A stretch of 64,000 bases of DNA from Clostridia bacterium (GCA_017532155.1 JAFXJP010000035.1:1-64000); one strand, 5' to 3'. Positions 16,719 through 25,616 are shown, numbered from the stretch's first letter. Numbers and translations are program-made. The notes: generated by a model not told the origin, from the sequence alone.

Positions 16719-17231
16719 TTATAGTGTAAGCGAAGGCGCGGTGTATACACGCGCGGCCATTTCGCTGTCGAGCATGTACAGGCTCTTGGGATCGCTGCCG
16801 TACAGGTCAAATTTCTTGACCAGGCCGTCGGCGGTCTTTTCTTCTTCGCCCTGTTCCTTCACAAACCAGTCGAGGAACTGCATCGTGCGGAAATCGCGCA
16901 CGTTGTAGGCCGCCTCGTAGATGGCGTGAATGAGGGAGGTTACGTAGCGCTCGTGGTTGAGGCCTGCTTCCAGCACGGCCTTGTTGTCGGTGAGAGCTAC
17001 ATCGGGCTTGCCGATGGGCAAGAGATCAATCTTCTCGCCGTTGTTCTGCAGGTATTCAAGGAACAGCAGCGCGTGGTCGCGCTCCTCCTGCGCCTGAATC
17101 TTATACCAGTTGCCAAAGCCGTTCAGCTCCTGATCGATGAAGTAGTTGGAAAAATCCAGGTACAGATACGCGGAGTAGAATTCCTTGTTGATCTGCTCGT
17201 TGAGCAGCTGCACGACTTTGCGGTCCAGCAT
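16719..17231 (-). CDS. ftnA: Non-heme ferritin
   Basis: 170 residues, the standard length. It stores iron as a mineral in a 24-mer shell and oxidises Fe(II). Ferroxidase ligands are visible: Glu in NKEFYSAYLY, Glu/His in AQEERDHALLF, and Glu/Gln in VKEQGEEEK. AAGGAGG precedes the start. It lies 12 bases downstream of desulfoferrodoxin and is surely cotranscribed. The pair links superoxide reduction to iron storage in an anaerobe. Confidence 0.93.
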   Translation of the reverse strand: MLDRKVVQLLNEQINKEFYSAYLYLDFSNYFIDQELNGFGNWYKIQAQEERDHALLFLEYLQNNGEKIDLLPIGKPDVALTDNKAVLEAGLNHERYVTSLIHAIYEAAYNVRDFRTMQFLDWFVKEQGEEEKTADGLVKKFDLYGSDPKSLYMLDSEMAARVYTAPSLTL

Positions 17232-17243
17232 GGTTTTGCCTCC

Positions 17244-17624
17244 TTACTTTACTTCGGTCATCCACAGGCCGTGGAGATTGCACCAGGCGTACACTTCAAG
17301 CGGCTTTTCGCCGGAGAGCTCGAAGGTGACGACGGGCTTGTCTTCGGGATTCAGGAACTTGCGCTGCGCGCCCTTGTCCGTTACCAGGTGTACCCACTCG
17401 ATGAGATGTTCTTCCGTCATGGGATGGTCGATGGAGCCGACATTCACCGTAACCGTGTTGCCCTCAACCTTTACGACCGGCAGATGCTTTTCACCGCTGG
17501 CGTCAACGGTGTTGGGAACGAGCTTTTCCATCTTTTCGCCGCAGCATACGACGGGCACTTTCTTGTCTTCGATCTTTTCGATGATGTTACCGCAGTGACG
17601 GCAGATATAGAACTGAGCAGACAT
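17244..17624 (-). CDS. dfx: Desulfoferrodoxin (superoxide reductase)
   Basis: 126 residues. It reduces superoxide to hydrogen peroxide without making oxygen. The N-terminal desulforedoxin domain has the four iron cysteines C8, C11, C27 and C28. The catalytic domain has the expected ligands: His in EKHLPV, His in DHPMTEEH, and Cys/His in YAWCNLHGLW. So both iron centres are present (2Fe class). AAGGAGG precedes the start. First gene of an operon with ferritin. A small palindrome (GGAGCTAAGCTCC) lies upstream and could bind a regulator. Confidence 0.95.
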   Translation of the reverse strand: MSAQFYICRHCGNIIEKIEDKKVPVVCCGEKMEKLVPNTVDASGEKHLPVVKVEGNTVTVNVGSIDHPMTEEHLIEWVHLVTDKGAQRKFLNPEDKPVVTFELSGEKPLEVYAWCNLHGLWMTEVK

Positions 17625-17778
17625 TTGATTGTCCTCCTTAAATAATTTTTGTGGTGAGGGAGCTTAGCTCCTTCTGATATTGTTATACCCGGATGAAAAT
17701 GTTTGAAACAGATCAGAGAAAAAAATAGACGGATTTTTTTCGCGCGATTATTTTGCCCAAATTCTACAGAAAAACCCC

Positions 17779-17807
17779 TTGCCAGAAACGAAATAACCAT
17801 GTATAGT
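17779..17807 (+). promoter_or_regulatory. Promoter of the ABC-F gene
   Basis: TTGCCA (17779-17784), 17-base spacer, TATAGT (17802-17807). The leader to the start at 17855 is only about 40 bases, too short for a typical attenuation leader peptide. Confidence 0.65.
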
Positions 17808-17854
17808 AGATCTGTTGGCTATTTCTAAAAAATGGACAATTAAAGGAGAAGGAA

Positions 17855-19462
17855 ATGCTCACACTCACGGATGTAACTCTCGAATTTTCCGGTCAGGCGC
17901 TCTACAAGCATGTAGATCTCAAATTCCTGCCGGATAACTGCTACGGCATCATCGGCGCGAATGGCGCGGGTAAGTCCACGCTTTTGCGCATTATCTCCGG
18001 TGATCTCGCGCCCACCTCGGGCACGGTCAGCATGGGCAAGGAAGACCGCATGTCCGTGCTTGAGCAGGACCATTTTAAATATGATGCTTATTCCGTCATG
18101 GACACCGTCATCATGGGCAACCGCCGCCTGTATGACATCATGAAGGAAAAGGAAGCGCTTTATGCCAAGGAGGATTTCTCCGACGAGGACGGCGAAAAGG
18201 CTGCTCAGCTTGAGGGCGAATTTGCCGATCTGAACGGCTGGGAAGCCGAAACCGAGGCGGCGCGACTGCTCAACGGCCTTGGCATCAAGGAAGAAATGCA
18301 CTATGACATCATGGGCACGCTCGACGGCCGCCTGAAGGTCAAGGTGCTCTTGGCCCAGGCGCTGTTTGGCCAGCCCTCCATTATCCTCTTGGACGAGCCT
18401 ACCAACGGCCTGGATGTGGAAAGCACCGACTGGCTGGAGGAATTCCTGGTGGAGTGCCCGGCGGCGGTCATCGTTGTCAGCCACGACCGTCACTTCCTCA
18501 ATGCCGTTTGCACCAACATTGTGGACGTGGACCGCTGCGCCTGCAAAATGTACGCGGGCAACTACGACTTCTGGTATGAATCCAGTAAGCTGATGCAGAA
18601 CCTGCTCAACAACCAGAAGAAGAAGGCGGAAGAAAAGATTCGCGACCTGCAGGAATTCATCCGCCGCTTCTCTGCCAACAAGAGTAAGTCCAAGCAGGCC
18701 ACCAGCCGCAAGAAGATCCTCGACTCCCTGCAGGTCGAGCAGCTGCCCGCCTCCTCCCGCAAGTATCCCTTCGTCGGCTTTGAGCCCGAGCGCGAGGCCG
18801 GCAAGGATATCCTCACGGTGGATGGCGTGAGCAAGACCATTGACGGCGTAAAAGTGCTGGATAACGTGTCCTTTGTCATGAACCGCGGCGATAAGATTGC
18901 CTTTGTGGGCGATAACGAAGCGGGGCAGACGGCGATGTTCCGCATCCTGATGGGTGAGATCGAGCCCGACGAAGGCCATATCAAGTGGGGCGTGACGCTG
19001 TCGCAGGCGTACTTCCCCAAGGATAACACCGCCTTCTTCCAGGGCTTTGAGGGCAACCTCATCGAGTGGCTGAGCCAGTACAGCCAGGATACCACCGAGA
19101 CCTTCCTGCGCGGCTTCCTGGGCCGCATGCTGTTCTCGGGCGACGATGTATACAAGAGCGCGTCCGTGCTCTCCGGCGGCGAGAAGGTGCGCTGCATGCT
19201 CTCCCGCATGATGATGAGCCACGCCAACGCCCTGCTCCTTGACCAGCCCACCGACCATCTGGATCTGGAGAGCATTTCCGCGCTGTCCGACGGCCTGCAG
19301 GCCTTCAAGGGCAATGTGCTCTTTGCCTCCCATGACCATCAGTTTATTGATGAAATCGCCAACCGCGTGATCGAGTTCCCCCTGGGCAAGAAGGGCTGCT
19401 ACGATCACATGGGCACCTTTGATGAATACCTGGCGTGGAAAAAGGAAAACGTGCACGATTGA
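17855..19462 (+). CDS. ABC-F family ATPase with one degenerate ATP site
   Basis: 535 residues, two ABC domains joined by a charged helical linker (about 235-310) and no membrane segments: the ABC-F layout of soluble, ribosome-acting proteins. Site 1 is intact: Walker A GANGAGKST (34-42), Walker B LLDEPT (Glu181) and the opposing LSGGEK (439-444). Site 2 is degenerate in all three parts: Walker A GDNEAGQT (352-359, Lys replaced by Gln), Walker B LLDQPTDHLD (Gln464 instead of Glu), and the first-domain signature LDGR (156-159) in place of LSGG. Overall it is closest to the YbiT/YkpA type. Role at the ribosome or in antibiotic protection is inferred from family only. Confidence 0.88.
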   Translation: MLTLTDVTLEFSGQALYKHVDLKFLPDNCYGIIGANGAGKSTLLRIISGDLAPTSGTVSMGKEDRMSVLEQDHFKYDAYSVMDTVIMGNRRLYDIMKEKEALYAKEDFSDEDGEKAAQLEGEFADLNGWEAETEAARLLNGLGIKEEMHYDIMGTLDGRLKVKVLLAQALFGQPSIILLDEPTNGLDVESTDWLEEFLVECPAAVIVVSHDRHFLNAVCTNIVDVDRCACKMYAGNYDFWYESSKLMQNLLNNQKKKAEEKIRDLQEFIRRFSANKSKSKQATSRKKILDSLQVEQLPASSRKYPFVGFEPEREAGKDILTVDGVSKTIDGVKVLDNVSFVMNRGDKIAFVGDNEAGQTAMFRILMGEIEPDEGHIKWGVTLSQAYFPKDNTAFFQGFEGNLIEWLSQYSQDTTETFLRGFLGRMLFSGDDVYKSASVLSGGEKVRCMLSRMMMSHANALLLDQPTDHLDLESISALSDGLQAFKGNVLFASHDHQFIDEIANRVIEFPLGKKGCYDHMGTFDEYLAWKKENVHD

Positions 19463-19476
19463 TGCTGCGTGACCTG

Positions 19477-19514
19477 AAGCGGCCTTTTCCGATACGGGAA
19501 AGGCCGGCTTTTTT
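19477..19514 (+). terminator. Intrinsic terminator
   Basis: GGCCTTTTCC (19481-19490), loop, GGGAAAGGCC (19496-19505), then GGCTTTTTT. Ends the ABC-F transcript. Confidence 0.85.
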
Positions 19515-19577
19515 GCTGTAATGCAAGAATTTCCCTGCCTGCTTCGTTATATCCATGAAAGGGAGGTAAACTCTGCC

Positions 19578-20660
19578 ATGTTGAAGCGTATTTTTTGTTG
19601 TGTTTTGCTGCTTTGCTGTGTGTTTTCTATTGCGTCGGCGGAATATCGCTATGTATGGAATGGCGCGCAATGGGATGCGCGGCTGAATCTGCGCGCCGAG
19701 CCGACCAAAAATTCCACCTCGATTGGGCGGTATTACACGGGCGTTCGCGTGCAGGTGTTGGAGGATCTGGGCGAATGGAGCCGCGTGCGCATTGCCATGG
19801 GCGAAAGCGATGAGCCGGTGGAAGGCTACATGATGAACGGCTATCTCATCAGCGGTTTGCGCGGCGCGGGCATGCTGCCCTACGGTAATTTTAACGGCAG
19901 GCGCGCATATGTGATGGCGTATAACAGCAGCAATCTGCATTTGATGTATGAAGACGGCAGCACGGGCTATTTTTATACCAAGGGCGCGACATTTGTAAAG
20001 CCGCTGGAAGAAGAACGGCTGCTGATTGAACGCATTTGCACGGCGGAGAGCGGCGCGACGCTCAAGGATGGCGCGGGCGCGACGGTATGTACGCTGTACG
20101 GCGGCGTGACGCTGGAGGGCATGATCTTTGCCGGGCGCACGCGCGCGCTGGCGGCGCTGGGCGATGAAAACGGCGAGGTGACCGGCGTAATCGATCAGCC
20201 TGGCTGGACGTGGATGGACAACGGCGCCAACTGCGAGGAAAAGTACGCGGTATATGAGAGCGAAAATGGCTTGATTGAAGTGCTGGGCAGGATGGCGGAC
20301 GGACGCACGATCCTGCGCATGACAGATAACGGCATCGATGCGCCGCAGGTGGTATTGACAAACGGCTTCCATCTGACAGGCCTTACGCCTTTGCAGCGCG
20401 AGGGATCGTATTACAAGTATACGCGTCCGCTGCGCGATGAGGACACGGACGATGCGCTGATCTCCCGCGTGTATGAGCAGCTGAGTCAGGAGCAGCTGCA
20501 AAAGCTTTCCGGCTGCACGGCGCAGGTGGAGCGCCTGATTGATTTTCAGTACGGCCACCGTATGCTGCGGGTGCGGTTTGTCAATGTGTACGGCCAGGTG
20601 ATCGGCATCGCGGATATGGACGGCGCGGTGATGATCTGGCAGTGGGGAGACAATGGCTGA
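19578..20660 (+). CDS. Secreted SH3-domain protein
   Basis: 360 residues. The start at 19578 gives a clear signal peptide (MLKRIFCCVLLLCCVFSIASA) after GGGAGG. A bacterial SH3 domain follows (about 25-95: LNLRAEP, GVRVQVLEDLGEWSRVRI, VEGYMMNGYL). The rest, about 260 residues, is beta-rich and acidic, with repeated GATVCTLYGG- and GRTRALAAL-like strands and no recognised enzyme motif. It shares the style of the SH3 hydrolase at 0.25-2 kb but lacks the Cys/His pair. A wall-binding structural role is likely. Confidence 0.78.
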   Translation: MLKRIFCCVLLLCCVFSIASAEYRYVWNGAQWDARLNLRAEPTKNSTSIGRYYTGVRVQVLEDLGEWSRVRIAMGESDEPVEGYMMNGYLISGLRGAGMLPYGNFNGRRAYVMAYNSSNLHLMYEDGSTGYFYTKGATFVKPLEEERLLIERICTAESGATLKDGAGATVCTLYGGVTLEGMIFAGRTRALAALGDENGEVTGVIDQPGWTWMDNGANCEEKYAVYESENGLIEVLGRMADGRTILRMTDNGIDAPQVVLTNGFHLTGLTPLQREGSYYKYTRPLRDEDTDDALISRVYEQLSQEQLQKLSGCTAQVERLIDFQYGHRMLRVRFVNVYGQVIGIADMDGAVMIWQWGDNG

Positions 20661-21222
20661 GGGGGAGACGTTCGAGGGGCTGCTTTTAAGGTAAAAGCAC
20701 CCCTCGAGCTCCCCCGAAAACCTGTGTTTTGGTTGATTTGTTTCGGCAGGCGATACGAAAAAGGGGTCTGGAATCTGGATTGCAAGCAAGCTTGCCCTCC
20801 ATCTTCCAGGCCCTTTTTCTGCGCGCTTTGCGCGCTCGGACGGCGCAGCCGTCCGGGCCTGCCGCGCTGGGGTCTGGTTGTGCCCGCGGGGGTGACGCCG
20901 TTTCGCTGCAGCGAAACGAGCGGGCTTCACGATCGCGCCGCCGCAGCGCGAAATCCGCTCGTTTTTGCCGCAGCAAAAACGGCGACAGCCAAATGCATCC
21001 CGCACCCAAGCGGCAGTCCGCGGAGCTGTGCTCCGCGGGCGTGCGAAGCACGCCGAAAAAGAAAACCGGAGATAAATCGGGGCAAGCTTGCTTGCATCCG
21101 TTTTCTCCGGTTTTCTTTTTTATATAGACTGCCGCGACAATAACGCCGCCAACAAACATAAACGACTGGTTCTTTGTTACTTTCTTGACGCAAGAAAGTA
21201 ACGTCTCCTCGTCTCCCCGTCC
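20661..21222. repeat. Composite hairpin repeat, copy 2 (type B arm plus inverted type A arm)
   Basis: 562 bases without a gene between convergent genes. The left end is a type B tip, TCGAGGGG...CCCCTCGA around CTTTT/AAAAG (20672-20707). Next are a CGAAAACCTG box, an AAAAAGGG/CCCTTTTT hairpin with inner GCAAGCAAGCTTGC, a GGACGGC/GCCGTCC hairpin, and GTTTCGCTGC/GCAGCGAAAC. The right half is a type A arm in reverse, ending in GTTACTTTCTTG/CAAGAAAGTAAC (21176-21202). So the whole is a large imperfect inverted repeat. Copies at 33.4 and 46.9 kb have A then reversed B. Confidence 0.85.
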
Positions 21223-21969
21223 TTACTTCACAGGGCGAATCAGGATAAACGGCGTCAGCTCGTCGCCCTGACCGTGGGGATTGTCCTTGAGCGCATCCTG
21301 AATCTGATCGTCGCTCAGCGGGAAAGCGTCGCACTTGCCCAGCTGGTTCTGGTCGATATCGTTAGCGTCCATCAGCACCACGGGGATAAGCGTCTTGCGG
21401 TACAGATCGTTGCACAGCTCAACGGGATTGTCAGGATTGATCAGCGCCAGCTCCTTGTAGCGGTCAAAGCTGGAGCGGTAGTAGAAGCCGTCAATGCCGG
21501 CTACGCCCTTGCCGCACACCTTGTAGAACACGCCGTGCACGCCAAAGAGCTTGGTAACGGCGCTGAGGAACACAGCCAGCAATACGCGCGGCAGGCCGCA
21601 GATATCGATGACCAGCTGCAGCTTGCGGGGCTCGTGCATGCCAACGCCGGTATGATTGATGCCGGCAAAGCGCCACAGGAGATTGGCCCAGAAGCCGGGC
21701 TTAACTTCATCCTTGGTGCGCACGTTCTTGGTGCACATGGCCATGACCTTGGCGCCGAAGGCGACCATATCGCCCTGCTGATAGAGCGGGCGCACATACT
21801 GCTCAAACAGCTTGGCGGGATCCTCGCCCACTTCTACGAAGTGCGTCTGGATGGCGAAGCGCTGATACTGCTTGCCGTCGCGGCCCTTGAGCACGCCGCG
21901 GTCATAATACACAACGCCGTTTTGCTCACGGCGGGCTTCTTCTTTGTTGCGAGATTCGATAATACCCAT
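21223..21969 (-). CDS. CofE-like protein (F420-0:gamma-glutamyl ligase family)
   Basis: 248 residues. The order of motifs follows the CofE family as found in Bacillota: THFVEVGED, then QQGDMVAFGAKVMAM, LPRVLLAVFLSAVTKLFG, VFYKVCGKG, and VVLMDANDIDQN. Genuine CofE adds glutamates to coenzyme F420. No other F420 gene is in the window, so the real substrate here is uncertain. The start at 21969 has GGAGGA six bases upstream; a start 15 bases earlier overlaps that site. It stands between a composite repeat and the dipeptidase operon, transcribed the same way as the latter but after its terminator. Confidence 0.75.
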   Translation of the reverse strand: MGIIESRNKEEARREQNGVVYYDRGVLKGRDGKQYQRFAIQTHFVEVGEDPAKLFEQYVRPLYQQGDMVAFGAKVMAMCTKNVRTKDEVKPGFWANLLWRFAGINHTGVGMHEPRKLQLVIDICGLPRVLLAVFLSAVTKLFGVHGVFYKVCGKGVAGIDGFYYRSSFDRYKELALINPDNPVELCNDLYRKTLIPVVLMDANDIDQNQLGKCDAFPLSDDQIQDALKDNPHGQGDELTPFILIRPVK

Positions 21970-22036
21970 ACATTTCCTCCGCATTGGTATGATGTCCCAT
22001 TGTACACCTGGTTATTCAGATTGTCAAATATCAATG

Positions 22037-22063
22037 AAAAACGCGCTCAAAAGAGCGCGTTTT
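22037..22063 (-). terminator. Intrinsic terminator of the dipeptidase operon
   Basis: AAAACGCGCTC (22038-22048), loop AAAA, GAGCGCGTTTT (22053-22063). Immediately after the dipeptidase stop on the minus strand. Confidence 0.85.
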
Positions 22064-22067
22064 GTGA

Positions 22068-22964
22068 TTACACCTTGATTCTCTGGTAGTATTTGAGCAG
22101 GCCCAGGCCGGCGATGTCCTTGACGTCCTCTTCCTTGAAGCCGCGACGGCGCAGCGCGTCGATGAGCTTGGGGAAATCGGCGGGGTTTTCCATGCCGCGG
22201 GGCTTGCGCTCGATGCCGTCAAAGTCCGAGCCAAAGCCGACCTTGCCCTCGCCGCCCAGCTGATACATATGATCCACATGATCGACAATGGTATCAAGAT
22301 CGGGATCGGGGCCGAGGATGGTGGGCCAGAAATTGATGCCCACATAGCCGCCGTTCTTAAACATCGTGCGCAGCTGATCGTCGGTCAGATTGCGGGGATG
22401 ATTGACAATGGCGGCGCAGTTGGAGTGCGAGGCCATGGGCGGCATATTGGTCTTATTGAAGATATCGTAGAAGCCCGCTTCGTTGAGGTGCGACACGTCC
22501 ACGGCAATGCCCAGGCGCTGCATTTCCTTGATGGCTTCAACGCCGTAGGGCTTGAGGCCCTCCTTGCTGCCGCTCATGGCGGGATAGGCCAGGGTGTTTT
22601 CATGATTCCAGGTGACAGCCGCCATGCGCAGACCCTTGCGGCGGTATTCTTCAATCACGGAAAGGCCTTTGTCAAAGGGCTCGCAGCCCTCCATGGACAG
22701 CATGATGGCGACCTCGCCGTCTTTGGCTTCGTTGGGATCGTCAATCTGCTTCCAGCCGGCGGCCTTAAGCGCATCCAGATGCTTGAGCATGCCCGCCATC
22801 AGCGCTTCCACATCGCAGCCCTTGCGGCCGGGGCCGACGTACATGGCCATGGTCTGCACGCTGACGCCGCCCGCCTGGAGGCGTTCCATTGTCACATCCA
22901 GCGGCTGGCCGGGGTGCACCTGCAGGTTGTATAACGTATCGCAATGGGTATCGCAAATAATCAT
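22068..22964 (-). CDS. Membrane dipeptidase family zinc peptidase (M19)
   Basis: 298 residues. Zinc ligands of the M19 (renal dipeptidase) family are visible: His/Asp in CDTHCDTLYN at the N-terminus, Glu in SMEGCEPF, His in VDVSHLNE, His in MASHSNC, and Asp in GFGSDFDGI. It cleaves dipeptides, in some relatives also D-residue dipeptides. No signal peptide, so cytoplasmic. The start at 22964 follows AAGGAGGAAA. Last gene of a three-gene operon after the transglutaminase-like gene and apgM. Confidence 0.92.
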   Translation of the reverse strand: MIICDTHCDTLYNLQVHPGQPLDVTMERLQAGGVSVQTMAMYVGPGRKGCDVEALMAGMLKHLDALKAAGWKQIDDPNEAKDGEVAIMLSMEGCEPFDKGLSVIEEYRRKGLRMAAVTWNHENTLAYPAMSGSKEGLKPYGVEAIKEMQRLGIAVDVSHLNEAGFYDIFNKTNMPPMASHSNCAAIVNHPRNLTDDQLRTMFKNGGYVGINFWPTILGPDPDLDTIVDHVDHMYQLGGEGKVGFGSDFDGIERKPRGMENPADFPKLIDALRRRGFKEEDVKDIAGLGLLKYYQRIKV

Positions 22965-22977
22965 GGTTGTTTCCTCC

Positions 22978-24168
22978 TTACAGTTCAAACAAAAGCGGCA
23001 TCAGCTTATCGCCGTTATCAACAAAAATACCCTGATCGCAGGTTTTTTCGCAGAATTTCAGCTTCTTTTCGCCTTCGCGACTGTCGAAAATGCCAAAGGG
23101 AACGGCGTTGCCGTCATGCGTGCGGGTGGACAGGAGCGTGGGATGATCGGACAAGAGCAGGAGACGGAAATCATTTTTGACGCCGCTTAGCAGCGGGCCG
23201 ACCACGCGCTCTTCCAGGCATTCAATGGCTGTGAGCTTTTTATCCAGGCTGCCGGCATGGCTCATTTCATCGGGCGCTTCCACGTGCACGCAGACAAAAT
23301 CGTGCGTCTTCAGCGCTTCGATTGCCGCCGCGACCTTGCCCTCGTAATTGGTGTTCAGATCGCCGTTGGCGCCCTCGACCATAATCACATCCAGCCCGGC
23401 CAGGCCGGCGATGCCGTGCAGCAGCGGCACGGCGCTGATGACGGCGCCCGTCTTGCCGAATTTCTCGGTGAAGGAAGGCAGCTGCGCTGCGCGCGCTTCG
23501 GCCCAGGGCCAGATCATATTGGCGGGCAGCTTGCCCTCCTGGCGGCGCTTGACGTTGATGGGATGCTGGTCAAGCACTTCGTGGCTGATGTGCATCAGCT
23601 CTGCAAGCTCTGCGCACAGCGCGCCCTTTGGCATGTGCCTGGCAATGGGATCGCCCAGCACGTCGTGCGGCGGGGTGAGGGTGAAGGCGGCGCTTTCGTC
23701 CTCGCAGCGGAACACGCCGATGTGGCGGAAGGTGGGGGTGATGTGAATGCGCAGGGAGAGCTTCTCTGCCTTTTCGGCAAAGCGCGGATCGCTGACCAGC
23801 GCTTCCATGAGGGAAATGGCTTCCTCGCCTTCGATATTGCCGCCGTTGTGGGAGAGAATCACGCCGTCCTCAACAGCGCACAGATTGACGCGCAGGCTGA
23901 CTTCGCCGGGGCTCAGAAACACGCCCATGCCCGCCGCTTCCAGCGAGGAGCGGCCCGTGTAATAGGTGCGCGGATCGTAGCTGAAGATATTGAGGATGGC
24001 CGTGTCGCTGCCGGGTGCAACGCCGTGCGGCACGGTCTGCGCCTTGCCCATAATATGGCATACACGGTCAAACTCCGGCAGGCTCAGATATTCCAGCGGG
24101 GTTTTATTCTGCAATCTGGCGATGGGCTCATCTGCCATGCCGTCGCCGATAACGAGGATGTATTTCAT
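22978..24168 (-). CDS. apgM: Cofactor-independent phosphoglycerate mutase, ApgM type
   Basis: 396 residues, normal for the archaeal-type enzyme. It interconverts 3- and 2-phosphoglycerate in glycolysis. Visible are YILVIGDGMAD (metal site), the catalytic serine in APGSDTAILNI, and metal ligands in HVEAPDEMSHAG and LLLSDHPTLLSTRTHDG. The start overlaps the stop of the upstream transglutaminase-like gene by four bases (ATGA), so the two are coupled. The related phosphonopyruvate and homoserine kinase branches of the superfamily cannot be fully excluded. Confidence 0.9.
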   Translation of the reverse strand: MKYILVIGDGMADEPIARLQNKTPLEYLSLPEFDRVCHIMGKAQTVPHGVAPGSDTAILNIFSYDPRTYYTGRSSLEAAGMGVFLSPGEVSLRVNLCAVEDGVILSHNGGNIEGEEAISLMEALVSDPRFAEKAEKLSLRIHITPTFRHIGVFRCEDESAAFTLTPPHDVLGDPIARHMPKGALCAELAELMHISHEVLDQHPINVKRRQEGKLPANMIWPWAEARAAQLPSFTEKFGKTGAVISAVPLLHGIAGLAGLDVIMVEGANGDLNTNYEGKVAAAIEALKTHDFVCVHVEAPDEMSHAGSLDKKLTAIECLEERVVGPLLSGVKNDFRLLLLSDHPTLLSTRTHDGNAVPFGIFDSREGEKKLKFCEKTCDQGIFVDNGDKLMPLLFEL

Positions 24169-25541
24169 TCTTTCAGTTCCTCCCAGGCTGTCATTTCATA
24201 GCGCGTGCGGAATTCACCGCCGTAAAGGCCTCTATTTTGCGTTTCAACCTCGGCGCGCTGGCTGTCATAGGGATCATAGCGCGGGAAGGCTTTAGGCGGA
24301 CACAGGGGCATATAGTACATGCGGTTGGCCACCATGCGCCAGGGATCGAGATTGCCGAAGTAAAATGCCCAGCGCTCCTCGTTCTGGGCGCGCAGCGCGC
24401 CGCCGCCAAAGGAGCAGTCAACGGGCAGCCAGCCCAGACGCTCGGAATAGAACTCTGCCCAGTCGTGGCTGCCCACATCGCCGGGCGCGGCATAGAGACC
24501 GCTTTGCCAGCGGGCAGGGATGCCGCAGATACGGCACAGGCTGATAAAGAGCAAGGCGTAAAGCCCGCAGTCGCCGCGCAGCTGCGTGGCGGCATATTCC
24601 GCGCCGTTTTCGATGAGCAGATAGGGGCGCTGATAGGCGTACATCACCTCATGGGTGGCATAGCGGTAGAATTGATACGCAATGCGCACGGGGTCGGTCT
24701 CATCGCCCTTGAGCTCCTTGGCCAGCGCGCGCAGGTAGGGCGTGAAGACCACATGCGGCGCCTGCTCGCACAGATCCTCCTCGCACACGGGGCGCGCGTC
24801 CGGATAGATGATCTCATGGATCGATTCATCCAGCGGATTGACATAGCGCGGGCGCTGCACCCAGGTGTAATCGGTGATCAGCGGCTGGTTTTCGTTCATT
24901 TGCTTTTCAAAATACACCGTGCGCTGGGGCGCATCCTCGGGATCGATATGGCTGATCTCCCAGCTGGCCGAAAGATTGCTCGCGCCTTCCTGCTGCATGG
25001 ATCTGGCTGGGATGGGCAGATGCACGCGGTAGAGATCATTTTTGTCAAAGATCTTGTCAGCGATGGTGGTGGTGGCGCGGATGGTGAAGCGCCAGCCGGG
25101 CACGCCGGACTTCACGCGGGCGATCACATCGTTGAGCGGAGACTTTTTCTGATCATAGGGATCCTTGGCGCGGCAATTGATCTGCCGCTGCGTTTTGAGC
25201 AGCGATGCGATGGAATCCTCGTGATAATAACGTTCGCCGTGGAGATAAATAAAATCCAGCTTGCCGTCCAGCAGGAGCTCGCCCAGCTCGTCCTCGGTAA
25301 AATCCGGCACCTGCTCGCGCATTTCGGCAAGGAAATCCGCCTGATTGAGCGTGTAGCAGTGCGGCAGGCGCAAAAGGAACATGCGCTCTGTTTCCAGACG
25401 ATTTCGCAGCATCTGGGGCAGATTGCGCGCAAGGCGGCGCTCGATCATTTTCAGCGCCAGATCATAATCTCCCGCGCCCTTCACATGGGCGATATCCTCG
25501 GGCAGGGGACAGACAAGCGATGCAAGATAACGGTCAGGCAT
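24165..25541 (-). CDS. Transglutaminase-like protein
   Basis: 458 residues, no signal peptide. The C-terminal part carries a full transglutaminase-like triad: Cys325 in RGDCGLYALLF, His359 in GSHDWAEFY, and Asp375 in LPVDCSFG. The N-terminal about 240 residues are of unknown fold and end in a beta-rich segment seen in proteins of this type. It may act as a protease or transpeptidase; the substrate is unknown. The ATG at 25541 has GGGAGG six bases upstream; a GTG at 25556 lies inside that site. First gene of the operon with apgM and the dipeptidase. Confidence 0.85.
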   Translation of the reverse strand: MPDRYLASLVCPLPEDIAHVKGAGDYDLALKMIERRLARNLPQMLRNRLETERMFLLRLPHCYTLNQADFLAEMREQVPDFTEDELGELLLDGKLDFIYLHGERYYHEDSIASLLKTQRQINCRAKDPYDQKKSPLNDVIARVKSGVPGWRFTIRATTTIADKIFDKNDLYRVHLPIPARSMQQEGASNLSASWEISHIDPEDAPQRTVYFEKQMNENQPLITDYTWVQRPRYVNPLDESIHEIIYPDARPVCEEDLCEQAPHVVFTPYLRALAKELKGDETDPVRIAYQFYRYATHEVMYAYQRPYLLIENGAEYAATQLRGDCGLYALLFISLCRICGIPARWQSGLYAAPGDVGSHDWAEFYSERLGWLPVDCSFGGGALRAQNEERWAFYFGNLDPWRMVANRMYYMPLCPPKAFPRYDPYDSQRAEVETQNRGLYGGEFRTRYEMTAWEELKE

Positions 25542-25616
25542 ATAAATACCTCCCACATATACGAATGATATTTTATGTTACCGCAATCGTGAGTGAAATG
25601 CAATGTAATGAACAAC

